Positions 1 to 6,384 are shown, counted from the stretch's first letter. The stretch is 6,902 bases of DNA from JBLHLB01 sp047618505 (GCA_047618505.1 JBLHLB010000219.1:1-6902), one strand, 5' to 3'. Notes: generated by a model not told the origin, from the letters alone. Made by a program: numbers and translations.

Positions 1-332
1 ACTTTGAAGCCGTGGGCACTCGAGCGCAGCATGTGGATGTTCGCGCCCGCGCAGAAGACCCGATCGAGTCCACCAGTGATGATGATTGTGCGCACCGAGG
101 GATGCTCAAAGAGCAAGCGCTGGGTGGCGTCGGCCAACTCGATGTCCACGCTCAAGTCATAGGAGTTGAGCTTCAATTCGTAGTCCTTGCTTTGTCCGCC
201 AAAGGGCTCCACGGACATAGACAGGGTTGCGATGTCGCCGTCGACCTCGAGGGTCCAATGGCGATAGCGCGAAGGGTGGGTCTGAAAGTCGACGCGCGCG
301 GATTCGCGGGCGGGCGCTGCGTTAGCTGTCAC
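1..332 (-). CDS. boxC: Benzoyl-CoA-dihydrodiol lyase BoxC, N-terminal part (runs off the left edge)
   Basis: The visible 110 residues match the N-terminus of BoxC, an enoyl-CoA-hydratase-superfamily enzyme. BoxC hydrolytically opens the ring of 2,3-epoxy/dihydrodiol benzoyl-CoA in the cytoplasm, giving 3,4-dehydroadipyl-CoA semialdehyde and formate. Seen in the translation: the opening VDFQTHPSRYRHW (residues 14-26), the block LKLNSYDLSVDIELADA (53-69) and the crotonase oxyanion-hole region RVFCAGANI (91-99). Full BoxC proteins are about 550 residues, so roughly four fifths lies outside the window. The start is a GTG at 332-330: an in-frame TGA lies two codons upstream, the first in-frame ATG would delete conserved sequence, and a weak GGA lies 8 nt upstream. 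The gene is divergent from boxR, the expected partner. The family assignment is from recognised conserved blocks; the pathway role is established knowledge of the family. Confidence 0.9.
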   Translation of the reverse strand, partial: MTANAAPARESARVDFQTHPSRYRHWTLEVDGDIATLSMSVEPFGGQSKDYELKLNSYDLSVDIELADATQRLLFEHPSVRTIIITGGLDRVFCAGANIHMLRSSAHGFK

Positions 333-352
333 GTGTCAGGTCCGTAGGGGGG

Positions 353-366
353 CCGCCCTTGGGCGG
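353..366. repeat. Inverted repeat in the boxC leader
   Basis: CCGCCC and GGGCGG are separated by TT, giving 6-bp arms with a 2-bp centre. It lies 20 bp upstream of the boxC GTG, so it could be an operator half-site pair or a leader hairpin. Such GC-rich short palindromes arise fairly often by chance in this composition. Confidence 0.4.
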
Positions 367-380
367 GGATTCGGTCTTCG

Positions 381-400
381 TGGGATCTATTGGGAGCTAT
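381..400 (+). repeat. Tandem 10-bp direct repeat, candidate BoxR operator
   Basis: TGGGATCTAT is followed immediately by TGGGAGCTAT, identical at 9 of 10 positions and spaced by about one helical turn. It sits about 30 bp upstream of the plus-strand TATAAT and overlaps the candidate minus-strand -10. Placement between divergent boxC and boxR makes a regulator-binding role plausible; this is inference. Confidence 0.45.
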
Positions 401-404
401 CCTG

Positions 405-434
405 CCCACAGATCAAGGGGGTGGGTGTTATAAT
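405..434 (+). promoter_or_regulatory. Candidate sigma-70 promoter of boxR
   Basis: A consensus TATAAT lies at 429-434 in otherwise GC-rich sequence. The best -35 at a sensible spacing is CCCACA (405-410, 18-bp spacer), matching TTGACA at only three positions. Transcription would begin near 441, leaving a leader of about 27 nt before the boxR ATG. A poor -35 with a perfect -10 is compatible with a regulated promoter. Confidence 0.5.
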
Positions 435-467
435 GCTCACATGCGAGGGGCTCCCTAGCCATCTCCT

Positions 468-1223
468 ATGCCTACTCCCGAAAAGCATCCCTTCCTGCGT
501 GCCCTCGGCCAGCGCATGCGCTCCCTGCGGGAGGAGCGCGGATTGGCCCTGGCGGAGCTCGCCCGTGCCGCTGATGTCTCCAGGCGCTACCTGACGGACC
601 TAGAGGCCGGGCGCGGCAATCCAAGCGTGCTCGTGCTCCTACGCCTGCTGCGTCCCCTGCGCTGCACCTTCGCGGCTTTGAGCGATGTGCCAGTGCCGAC
701 CTCAGCCGTGCGCCGCGTCGCGCTGCTCGGCCTACGCGGTGCGGGCAAGAGCACGGTCGGCCGACTCCTGGGCCGGCGGCTAGAGGTGCCCTTCGTCGAA
801 TTAGACCGGCGCGTGGAGGAGGTCGCGGGCTTCAGTCTGGGGGAAGTCTTCGATCTCCACGGTGGCGCCGGTTTTGAGCGCCACGAGCAGGAGGCACTCG
901 AGCGCCTGCTTTGCGAAGGAGAGGCCCTGGTGTTCTCCACCGGTGGCTCGATCGTGGATCACTACGCGAATTTCGAGCGCCTGCTCTCCACCTGTCGCAC
1001 CGTTTGGTTGCGGGCGCGCCCCGAGGAGCACCTGGCGCGGGTCACGGCCCAGGGGGATCGTCGTCCCATGGCGGACCATCCCCATGCATTGGAGGAGCTC
1101 GAGGATCTCCTGGGGCGCCGGGAGCTTTTCTATGCCCGGGCCGAGCTCACCGTGGATACCCACGGGCGAAGCCCAGAGGACGTCGCTAGCCTGGTATGTG
1201 CAGGCTTGGGTTTGGAACAGTAA
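468..1223 (+). CDS. boxR: BoxR, benzoyl-CoA-responsive transcriptional repressor (HTH + shikimate-kinase-like domain)
   Basis: BoxR represses box genes until benzoyl-CoA, bound by its kinase-like domain, releases it from DNA. The 251 residues show the expected two-part layout: an XRE-type helix-turn-helix at about 11-70 (LALAELARAADVSRRYLTDLEAGRGNP at 26-52) and a shikimate-kinase-like domain at about 82-250. The latter keeps the Walker A loop GLRGAGKST (88-96), ELDRRVEEVAG (111-121), an Arg in FERHE (136-140), STGGS (157-161) and the lid-like GDRRPM (196-201). Thus most nucleotide- and substrate-binding positions of true shikimate kinases persist, although the family is regulatory. It is somewhat shorter than the roughly 300-residue BoxR proteins of betaproteobacteria, with a short N-terminal arm and linker. 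The ATG at 468 lacks a well-spaced Shine-Dalgarno (GAGGGG at 445-450 is too far). The alternative ATG at 441 meets an in-frame stop after five codons. It diverges from boxC, as expected for a local regulator. Confidence 0.92.
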   Translation: MPTPEKHPFLRALGQRMRSLREERGLALAELARAADVSRRYLTDLEAGRGNPSVLVLLRLLRPLRCTFAALSDVPVPTSAVRRVALLGLRGAGKSTVGRLLGRRLEVPFVELDRRVEEVAGFSLGEVFDLHGGAGFERHEQEALERLLCEGEALVFSTGGSIVDHYANFERLLSTCRTVWLRARPEEHLARVTAQGDRRPMADHPHALEELEDLLGRRELFYARAELTVDTHGRSPEDVASLVCAGLGLEQ

Positions 1224-1253
1224 CGTCGGGCGTTCGGAAGTTAGGATTCGACC

Positions 1254-3095
1254 ATGGCAGTGCCCAATAGCGAAGACAGCGGTGAGAACAGCAGTGAGGA
1301 GCAGGAGGCGAGAAGCACGGCGGCGAACCAGGACGTCCATAGCCTAGGCCGAGGCGGTATGATCGCGATGGCTGTTGTTCTCGGCCTGGGGCTGTTGCTG
1401 CGCTTGGCCTACCTCGCGGCGCAGCCCGCTAGCGATCCGTTCCTTGAGCACCCCTTCTTGGACGGCAAGCTCTACCTGGAATGGGCCCGAGCCTTGGTTG
1501 CAGGCACACACACCGAAGAGGGCGCTTTCTATCACGCGCCTCTCTACCCCCATGTGCTTGCGGTGTTCCTTCGGATCACAGGGGACTCGCTGCGGGGCGT
1601 GTTCCTCTTGCAAGCACTTCTATCCCTTGGAACAGCGTGGCTCCTGGGGTGGATTGGAACGCGACGTTTCGGAGCCAGTGCCGGTGTCGCCACGGTCGCC
1701 CTCGTGGTTTTCCATCAACCGGTCCTGTTTTTTGCGGCGACCCCCATGGGGGAAACGCTGGCGCTTTTTCTCTTGGCGGCTGCCCTGGCGCTGCGCGAGC
1801 GCAGACACGTTGGCGTGCGCGGCGTAGCAGGCCTGGTGCTTGGACTCTCCGCTCTTGCGCGACCGAACTTTCTCTTCGTGGGGCTGCTACTTGGCCTTTG
1901 GGATCTCGCGCGTCGCGATTGGAAGCGTGCCGGCGGCTTTGCCCTCGGTGCAGCCATCGCGCTGATTCCCGTGGCAGCGCACAACTACAGCGCCAGTGGT
2001 CACTTCGTTCCCGTCTCCTCAAACGGTGGCGTCACGCTCTATCACGGGAATGCTGCGGGCGCGCGTGGTATCTACCGAGGGATTCCCGGGACAAGCGGAA
2101 ACCCCTCCCTTCAGCGGGCAGAAACGACGGCCCTGGCGCGGGGCAAGACCGGCGATGATCTTGATCCCGTGGAAGCGGATGCATGGTGGGGGGCAGAGGC
2201 GCGCCAAGCTCGCTTGGATGACCTCGGCGGAACCCTTGGGCTCTTGGCGCGGCGCGTATTGTTGTCCCTTGAGAACCAAGAGTTGTCCCTGGACTATGAC
2301 CCACTGCTAGACGCGAATCCCTGGCGACCAGTCCTGCGCTTTGGAGGTGCTGATGTGCCGGGCGCCGGCTTCCAACTGTTCGTGGTTCCCTTCGCGCTCA
2401 TATTTGGCTTGGCCGTGCTTGGCTTGTTCGCACGCGGCTGGGCCGGCAGTGGTGGATTGCCCGTTTGGGGCCCGATCCTGGCGTGTCTTGCGACACCGGT
2501 CCTGTTCTATGTGTCGAGTCGCTACCGCCTACCCTTCGCGGTGCTCCTGACCTTGCCTGCGGGAGTCGGTGTGGCGTCGTTGATGCGCAGCGGGGATGCA
2601 TCCCTGGCGGCCCGCGGCGCTGGACTGTTAGCGCTCCTGATTTCGATGCTTCCAACGGCAGGCGATCTACCGGACACGGGCCGCAGGCAGAGCCTTTCCA
2701 ATCGTCTGGGCGTCTTGACCCAGGCCGGTGAGTTCCGGGCCGCGGAACGCTCTGGTCTGGCGGCCTTGGAATTGGGTGAGACCTACGAGCTGCACTTCAA
2801 CATGGGCTACCTACACGCCCGCATGGGGCGCACTGAAGAGGCGCTCGAGGACTACGGCGCATCTTTCCGTTTGGACCAATCACGACCTGAAGCGGCACGC
2901 GAATTTGGCCTGCTCCTGACGCGCGGGCGCCGATTCCAAGAAGCCCTAGGGCCCCTGGAAGTAGCACTGGCAAAGGCGCCGAAGGACCAGGAGCTTTGGA
3001 GTGCCCTGGCAGCCTGCTATCGGGAAATCGGGGATACGGACGGAATGAACGATGTCCTGGAACGTGCCGGACGCGCCGGCGTACGTCTGCGCTGA
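1254..3095 (+). CDS. GT-C/PMT-type membrane glycosyltransferase with C-terminal TPR repeats
   Basis: This 613-residue protein resembles the PMT_2/ArnT-like (GT39/GT83) enzymes, which use polyprenyl-phosphate sugars to glycosylate lipids or proteins on the outer face of the cytoplasmic membrane. Seen: a hydrophilic Ser/Glu-rich N-terminus (1-33); a first membrane segment (36-57); a first periplasmic loop with an Asp-containing FLDGKLYLEWARAL (68-81), where the family's acidic catalytic residue normally sits, and YHAPLYPH (93-100); hydrophobic segments at about 97-108, 113-135, 143-180, 187-216, 226-243, 372-394, 403-444 and 449-468; a long soluble loop (about 245-370) containing the WW pair at 311-312; and SSRYRLPF (421-428), a typical signature of these transferases. 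Residues about 484-610 form three to four TPR-like helical pairs, e.g. LHFNMGYLHARMGRTEEALEDY (513-534). TAGGA at 1242-1246 is a good ribosome binding site. It begins 30 bp after boxR and may be co-transcribed with it. Donor, acceptor and any link to aromatic catabolism are unknown. Confidence 0.8.
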   Translation: MAVPNSEDSGENSSEEQEARSTAANQDVHSLGRGGMIAMAVVLGLGLLLRLAYLAAQPASDPFLEHPFLDGKLYLEWARALVAGTHTEEGAFYHAPLYPHVLAVFLRITGDSLRGVFLLQALLSLGTAWLLGWIGTRRFGASAGVATVALVVFHQPVLFFAATPMGETLALFLLAAALALRERRHVGVRGVAGLVLGLSALARPNFLFVGLLLGLWDLARRDWKRAGGFALGAAIALIPVAAHNYSASGHFVPVSSNGGVTLYHGNAAGARGIYRGIPGTSGNPSLQRAETTALARGKTGDDLDPVEADAWWGAEARQARLDDLGGTLGLLARRVLLSLENQELSLDYDPLLDANPWRPVLRFGGADVPGAGFQLFVVPFALIFGLAVLGLFARGWAGSGGLPVWGPILACLATPVLFYVSSRYRLPFAVLLTLPAGVGVASLMRSGDASLAARGAGLLALLISMLPTAGDLPDTGRRQSLSNRLGVLTQAGEFRAAERSGLAALELGETYELHFNMGYLHARMGRTEEALEDYGASFRLDQSRPEAAREFGLLLTRGRRFQEALGPLEVALAKAPKDQELWSALAACYREIGDTDGMNDVLERAGRAGVRLR

Positions 3096-3109
3096 CTAAG
3101 CAGCTCAAC

Positions 3110-3129
3110 CGGCGGCCAGCGAGCCGCCG
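3110..3129. terminator. Hairpin between convergent stop codons
   Basis: CGGCGGC (3110-3116) and GCCGCCG (3123-3129) form a perfect 7-bp GC stem with loop CAGCGA inside the 39-bp gap between two convergent genes. Neither strand has a following T-run, so it is not a canonical intrinsic terminator, but its position suits a bidirectional termination or 3'-end-stabilising structure. Confidence 0.5.
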
Positions 3130-3134
3130 CAAGC

Positions 3135-3980
3135 CTAAAGACTGACTCTGACTTCGAGGCCCCGTGCCCGAATCTCCAAAGCGAAGTCATCCATCCATTC
3201 CTGTGACAGGGCCGACAGGCTTTCGGCTTCGGGCTGGTGGGATTCGCGCGCCAGGCCGTAGAGCAATACACCTTGCAGGGGGATCTTGTCGGCGACGAGA
3301 CGCTCGATCAAATCGAGGTAGGCCGCGCGCTCCGCCTCGCTGGGGTCGAGTCCGCTGCGCCGTAACATCATCGTTTGTAACCAGGTCGGGGCAAGCTCAG
3401 CGCAGAGGCGCAGGTTGCGTTCCTGGTGCTCTTGCCCGAGCCTGGAAGAGTTGATGTCCTCGATGCCTGCATCCGTGGCGCTGTCGACTTTGAACCAGAC
3501 CTCACCGTTCGCCGCCGCAAGCTTCGCAATGCCGGTGCGCGCATCACCCAGATGAATCAAGGAGCCGTTCGTAATCAACACCATCTTCGTCTCCCGCAGC
3601 GCCTCGTATTCTGAGCGTACGGCTAGCACCGTCTTCACGGCGGCGCAGAAGTTCGGCGAGCTCGTCGACTCTCCGTTGCCTGAAAAAGCGATGTCGTTTA
3701 TTCGCCGCGATCCCTCGGGGACCACGCGCGTCATGAAATCGCCGTGCACGACGTCGTCCAAGAGCAGGCGCAGCTCCTCCTCCAATTGATCTAGGTCGAT
3801 CGTGGGTCCCTTGCCCATGGTCAGACCTGGGACCTGACAATAGACACAACGCCAGTTGCAGGCGTCGTTGGGATTCAGGTTGATGCCCACGGACACCCCC
3901 TGGGCACGGCGGGAAACCACGGGGTAGACGTATGTAGCGTCTGCGGAATCGCGATCGTGGTTCTGGGTCGTCAGTCGCAT
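3135..3980 (-). CDS. Radical SAM enzyme (resembles the COG0731 group)
   Basis: A cytoplasmic 281-residue radical SAM protein that should bind one [4Fe-4S] cluster and cleave S-adenosylmethionine. The cluster motif CNWRCVYC gives Cys41, Cys45 and Cys48 (CxxxCxxC), preceded by NLNPNDA. The SAM-binding second strand reads IAFSGNGES (97-105), followed by KMVLITNGS (132-140) and VWFKVDSA (161-168). This order resembles the COG0731 radical SAM group, which also contains wyosine-synthesis-like proteins. The substrate is unknown and I do not call it a tRNA enzyme. No extra Cys cluster or SPASM domain is visible. The open frame extends up to 4163, but ATG 3980 is preferred: the upstream extension is Pro/Arg/Gly-rich antisense to conserved deacetylase sequence, and GGAG (3994-3991) lies 10 nt before this ATG. 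It overlaps the end of the deacetylase gene by 10 bp. Confidence 0.85.
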   Translation of the reverse strand: MRLTTQNHDRDSADATYVYPVVSRRAQGVSVGINLNPNDACNWRCVYCQVPGLTMGKGPTIDLDQLEEELRLLLDDVVHGDFMTRVVPEGSRRINDIAFSGNGESTSSPNFCAAVKTVLAVRSEYEALRETKMVLITNGSLIHLGDARTGIAKLAAANGEVWFKVDSATDAGIEDINSSRLGQEHQERNLRLCAELAPTWLQTMMLRRSGLDPSEAERAAYLDLIERLVADKIPLQGVLLYGLARESHQPEAESLSALSQEWMDDFALEIRARGLEVRVSL

Positions 3981-4936
3981 GGTGAAGTTGCTCCGAGGGG
4001 GGCTCCGAGGAGGGCTTCGACATGGGCTTCCGCCGAGTCCGCCAGGGCTTCTAAGTTGTAGCCGCCTTCGAGGATGGAGACCACCCGGCCCCCGGCAACT
4101 CGTCGGGCCAGCTCCAGGGCGGAGGAGGTCAGAGAGCGGAAGCCAGCCGTGCTCACTTCGCATCCGGCCAGGGGATCCTGGGCGTGCGCATCGAACCCAG
4201 CGGAGATGAAGAGCATCTCCGGTTTGAACGCTTCCAGGGCCGGAAGCACGCGATCCTCCAAGGCCCCGCGCCAGGCCTGGTCACCGCTTCCGGCCGGCAA
4301 GGGCACATTGAGGGTCGTGCCTTCTCCTTCACCCTGGCCGCGTTCCTCCGCTGCTCCTGTGCCGGGGTAAAGCGGTGCTTGATGCAAGCTGGCATAGAAA
4401 ACGCGTGGGTCGGCTTCGAAAATATCCTGGGTGCCGTTGCCGTGATGAACATCCCAGTCGAGGATCGCCACCCGTTGAAGTCCCTGCTGCAGAATTCCGT
4501 GGGCTGCGACGGCGACCGAGTTGAAGAGACAGAATCCCATGGCCCGCTCGCGTTCTGCGTGGTGTCCAGGGGGCCGCACGGCGCAGAACGCGCTGGACCA
4601 TGCACCGTCCCGTACGCGCTGCGCTGCCGCAAGGGCCGAACCTGCCGCTAGCAGGGCAGCGTCCCAGGATCCTGGGGAGACAAGAGTGTCTTCGTCAATT
4701 GCCCCGGGCGCGTTGTCGCAAGCCCTGCGCACGCGTTCCACATGGGCCAATGTGTGAGCGGTAATGAGGTCCCCGTGTGTGGCCGGCGGTGGACTCCAAG
4801 AGTCCAGTTCGGATGTCAGACCAGACTCCTCCAGACGGTCCAGTACAGCTCTCAGGCGCGCCGGTCGTTCGGGATGGCCGGCACCTGGATTGTGCTCCAG
4901 GCAGGCAGAATGAGTAACGAGACCAACGGGTTGCAT
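3971..4936 (-). CDS. Class II histone-deacetylase-family amidohydrolase
   Basis: A 321-residue zinc-dependent deacetylase of the arginase/deacetylase fold; the length is typical of bacterial members. Conserved motifs occur in order: GHPERPARL (20-28), AVRPPGHHAE (119-128, catalytic His125 and His126), ILDWDVHHGNGTQ (158-170), FYASLHQAPLYPGTG (180-194), SAGFDAHAQDPL (245-256) and ILEGGYN (288-294, with the transition-state Tyr293). The expected zinc ligands Asp162, His164 and Asp249 are all present, so it should be active. Bacterial relatives include acetylpolyamine amidohydrolases, acetoin-utilisation AcuC-like proteins and lysine deacetylases; the sequence does not decide among them. No signal peptide or membrane segment is seen, so it is probably cytoplasmic. 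ATG 4936 fits the usual family N-terminus, with a weak GGGG just upstream. The final codons overlap the radical SAM start, implying one coupled operon. Confidence 0.93.
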   Translation of the reverse strand: MQPVGLVTHSACLEHNPGAGHPERPARLRAVLDRLEESGLTSELDSWSPPPATHGDLITAHTLAHVERVRRACDNAPGAIDEDTLVSPGSWDAALLAAGSALAAAQRVRDGAWSSAFCAVRPPGHHAERERAMGFCLFNSVAVAAHGILQQGLQRVAILDWDVHHGNGTQDIFEADPRVFYASLHQAPLYPGTGAAEERGQGEGEGTTLNVPLPAGSGDQAWRGALEDRVLPALEAFKPEMLFISAGFDAHAQDPLAGCEVSTAGFRSLTSSALELARRVAGGRVVSILEGGYNLEALADSAEAHVEALLGAPLGATSPCD

Positions 4937-4966
4937 GCCCCGATCTTACGGCACCCGATTCAGAGG

Positions 4967-4990
4967 GTTCAACGTCCAGCGACGTCGAAC
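4967..4990 (-). terminator. Strong hairpin after the sugar-transferase gene
   Basis: The two 10-bp arms (4990-4981 and 4976-4967 on the minus strand) pair fully around a GCTG tetraloop. The single imperfect position is a G-U wobble in minus-strand RNA but an A-C mismatch in plus-strand RNA, so the structure fits a minus-strand transcript. It begins 10 nt after the sugar-transferase TAG and ends about 30 nt before the deacetylase ATG. No U-tract follows, so it may be a Rho-assisted terminator, an RNA-processing site or a 3'-stabilising stem. Confidence 0.6.
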
Positions 4991-5000
4991 TGGGGAGTGC

Positions 5001-5987
5001 CTAGGCTGCCGAGGTTTCCTGGAGCCCCTTGGAGTGCTTCCGATTACGACGAGCTCCCGTGCGCTTCGGCTGTGACTCTCCATCGGTCACCGGCTCCTGG
5101 ATCTCAGCAGCCATGAGGGGCGTCTCCTGCTTGGCCTGGGCGACGGCATCGGGCGCAAAGCGCCAGCCGCGTCCACGCAGCATCCAAACCCCCGTGCGCA
5201 GGAGGATCACCACATCGAAGAGGAATGTCATGTGCAACCGGTAATACTCATCACCAGAGAGCTTCTGAGCATAGGCTGCATCGTCCTTGCCAGCATAGCC
5301 CTGGGTGATTTGGGCGTAGCCGGTAATGCCGGGGAGCAGCGCGTTGCGTGTCCGAAAGTTGGGCACATGGCTGCAGGCCCAGCGGTCGATTTCCACCATC
5401 TCGGGACGCGGCCCGATGATGTCCATTTCGCCCAGCAGGATGTTCAGCAGCTGGGGCAACTCATCGAGGTGCGTATTTCTCAGCAGTCGCCCAAAGGGCG
5501 TCACTCGCAGACGATCCCCGCCGTCGCCCCAGGAATCAAAGTCATCCTTAGGTGCTTCCCGCATTGTGCGGAACTTGTAGATGGAAAAGGTCTTCCCGTG
5601 TAGACCGATGCGCGGTTGGCAGAACAGCACCTGGCGTAGGTCGCGGAACTGAATCCAGTTGACCAGGGTGATCGGAATCGAGAGCAGTAGTGCGAAGGGC
5701 AGAACCAGGCACATCAGGCCCAGGTTGCAGGCCCGCTTCCCAAAGCGCGCATAGAAGCCGTTGGGAGCCAGTGCCTCCCAATCGAGTTCGGTAGCCTTCG
5801 CCGACGGATCAGCTGAGCAGGCCTCGGAATCCGTGGCATCAGCGCCATGGGACTTCGACTGCGGCATGGCTTCCTGGTCCTGGGTGACAACGTCGCCTTT
5901 GGTCAGGGTGTGCGCGCACGCGCTGCCCTGGGCTTCGATGTCCTCGGCAAGGAGGGGAAGTACGTTCGTAGGGAGTGTCTCGGTCAT
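5001..5987 (-). CDS. Monotopic phosphoglycosyl transferase (undecaprenyl-phosphate sugar transferase)
   Basis: It transfers a sugar-1-phosphate from a UDP-sugar to undecaprenyl phosphate at the inner face of the cytoplasmic membrane, the first step of lipid-linked glycan assembly for exopolysaccharide, capsule or O-antigen. The 328 residues comprise a hydrophilic Ala/Asp/Ser-rich N-terminal extension (1-75), one membrane-inserting segment (about 88-114), then the bacterial sugar-transferase domain: QPRIGLHGKTFSIYKFRTM (124-142), LRVTPFGRLLRNTHLDELPQL (160-180, catalytic Asp175-Glu176 dyad), IIGPRPEMV (190-198) and LPGITGYAQI (218-227). A polar basic tail (about 280-328) containing RRNRKHSKG follows. 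The multi-helix N-terminal domain of WbaP-type enzymes is absent, so this is the small-type PGT. ATG 5987 (GGA 6 nt upstream) is preferred over the in-frame ATG 6176, because the added 63 residues look non-coding and Pro/Gly/Arg-rich. It diverges from the UDP-sugar dehydrogenase gene. Confidence 0.88.
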   Translation of the reverse strand: MTETLPTNVLPLLAEDIEAQGSACAHTLTKGDVVTQDQEAMPQSKSHGADATDSEACSADPSAKATELDWEALAPNGFYARFGKRACNLGLMCLVLPFALLLSIPITLVNWIQFRDLRQVLFCQPRIGLHGKTFSIYKFRTMREAPKDDFDSWGDGGDRLRVTPFGRLLRNTHLDELPQLLNILLGEMDIIGPRPEMVEIDRWACSHVPNFRTRNALLPGITGYAQITQGYAGKDDAAYAQKLSGDEYYRLHMTFLFDVVILLRTGVWMLRGRGWRFAPDAVAQAKQETPLMAAEIQEPVTDGESQPKRTGARRNRKHSKGLQETSAA

Positions 5988-6056
5988 CGCGTCCAACCCG
6001 GCTAATCCTTGCGGATTCGTTCGGGGTCGGTGGGCCAGGGGAATCGAAGTCGGGCG

Positions 6057-6074
6057 ACTGGAGTGTCCTCCAGT
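6057..6074. repeat. 7-bp hairpin in the sugar-transferase leader
   Basis: ACTGGAG and CTCCAGT form a perfect 7-bp stem around TGTC. It lies about 70 bp upstream of the sugar-transferase start and would fold in its 5' leader if transcription begins further upstream. No function is assigned. Confidence 0.4.
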
Positions 6075-6249
6075 GACGCCTGAATCGACTCGGTGGGCTC
6101 TGAACGTGAGGGTTCCGTGGTCGCGCGTCCCAGCTCCAAGAGCCCCCGGGGGCGGGGGTTGCAGGGAACCGGGCACCCCATCGCAAGGGCACTGGGGACT
6201 GCCGTGGGTGGCAAGGGACGACGGATGATCGGGAGTTGAGTTGCGGAGC

Positions 6250-6269
6250 GAGCCCCTCCGGGGGGGCTC
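6250..6269. repeat. GC-rich inverted repeat
   Basis: GAGCCCC (6250-6256) and GGGGCTC (6263-6269) form a 7-bp stem with a 6-nt loop near the middle of the divergent region. There is no following T-run on either strand. It might separate the two transcription units or be a chance product of GC-rich sequence. Confidence 0.35.
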
Positions 6270-6370
6270 TGTGGGGTGAGATTGTCATCGCTTGGGGCCG
6301 GAAACAAGGCCCTTGCTGGGGAAGCGCTGTACATGTGAGTCGCCCGAAACTCGCAAGCCACGGGTTTTCC

Positions 6371-6384
6371 GCCTCTCGAGAGGC
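6371..6384. repeat. Perfect 14-bp palindrome, candidate operator
   Basis: GCCTCTCGAGAGGC is a gapless perfect palindrome about 135 bp upstream of the UDP-sugar dehydrogenase start. Its symmetry and its place in a divergent control region suit a dimeric regulator site. This is inferred; no known consensus was recognised. Confidence 0.4.

Larger units (their letters stand above)
333..467. promoter_or_regulatory. boxC/boxR divergent control region
   Basis: This 135-bp non-coding region separates the two divergent starts and should carry both promoters and the BoxR operator. Seen: a TATAAT on the plus strand (429-434), a near-perfect tandem 10-bp repeat (381-400), an inverted repeat next to boxC (353-366), and a weak minus-strand TTGATC (416-411) with CAATAG 18 bp further on (392-387) as a possible boxC promoter. 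The two candidate promoters lie close together, so one bound repressor could silence both. I found no TGCA tetranucleotide here, the element I recall from the Azoarcus BoxR operators, so any operator in this region would differ in sequence. Confidence 0.7.

Noticed and set aside
12..347. Plus-strand open frame of 111 codons
   Set aside because: It is antisense to the BoxC N-terminus, whose conserved blocks are clear on the minus strand.
441..458. ATG at 441 as boxR start or a five-codon leader peptide
   Set aside because: An in-frame TAG follows after five codons, so it cannot start boxR; nothing supports a translated leader beyond the ATG itself.
801..1347. Long open frames on both strands overlapping boxR and its end
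   Set aside because: They are shadows in GC-rich coding sequence and lack motifs, while the boxR frame carries a full domain signature.
1481..2158. 225-codon plus-strand frame inside the glycosyltransferase gene
   Set aside because: Trp/Arg/Ser-rich translation without a domain; the overlapping frame has ordered membrane segments and the RYRLPF motif.
3981..4163. N-terminal extension of the radical SAM protein
   Set aside because: The extra 61 residues are low-complexity and antisense-like within the deacetylase frame; the internal ATG has a ribosome binding site and suits the family.
5988..6176. N-terminal extension of the sugar transferase from ATG 6176
   Set aside because: The added 63 residues are Pro/Gly/Arg-rich without membrane or domain character, and ATG 5987 has an upstream GGA.
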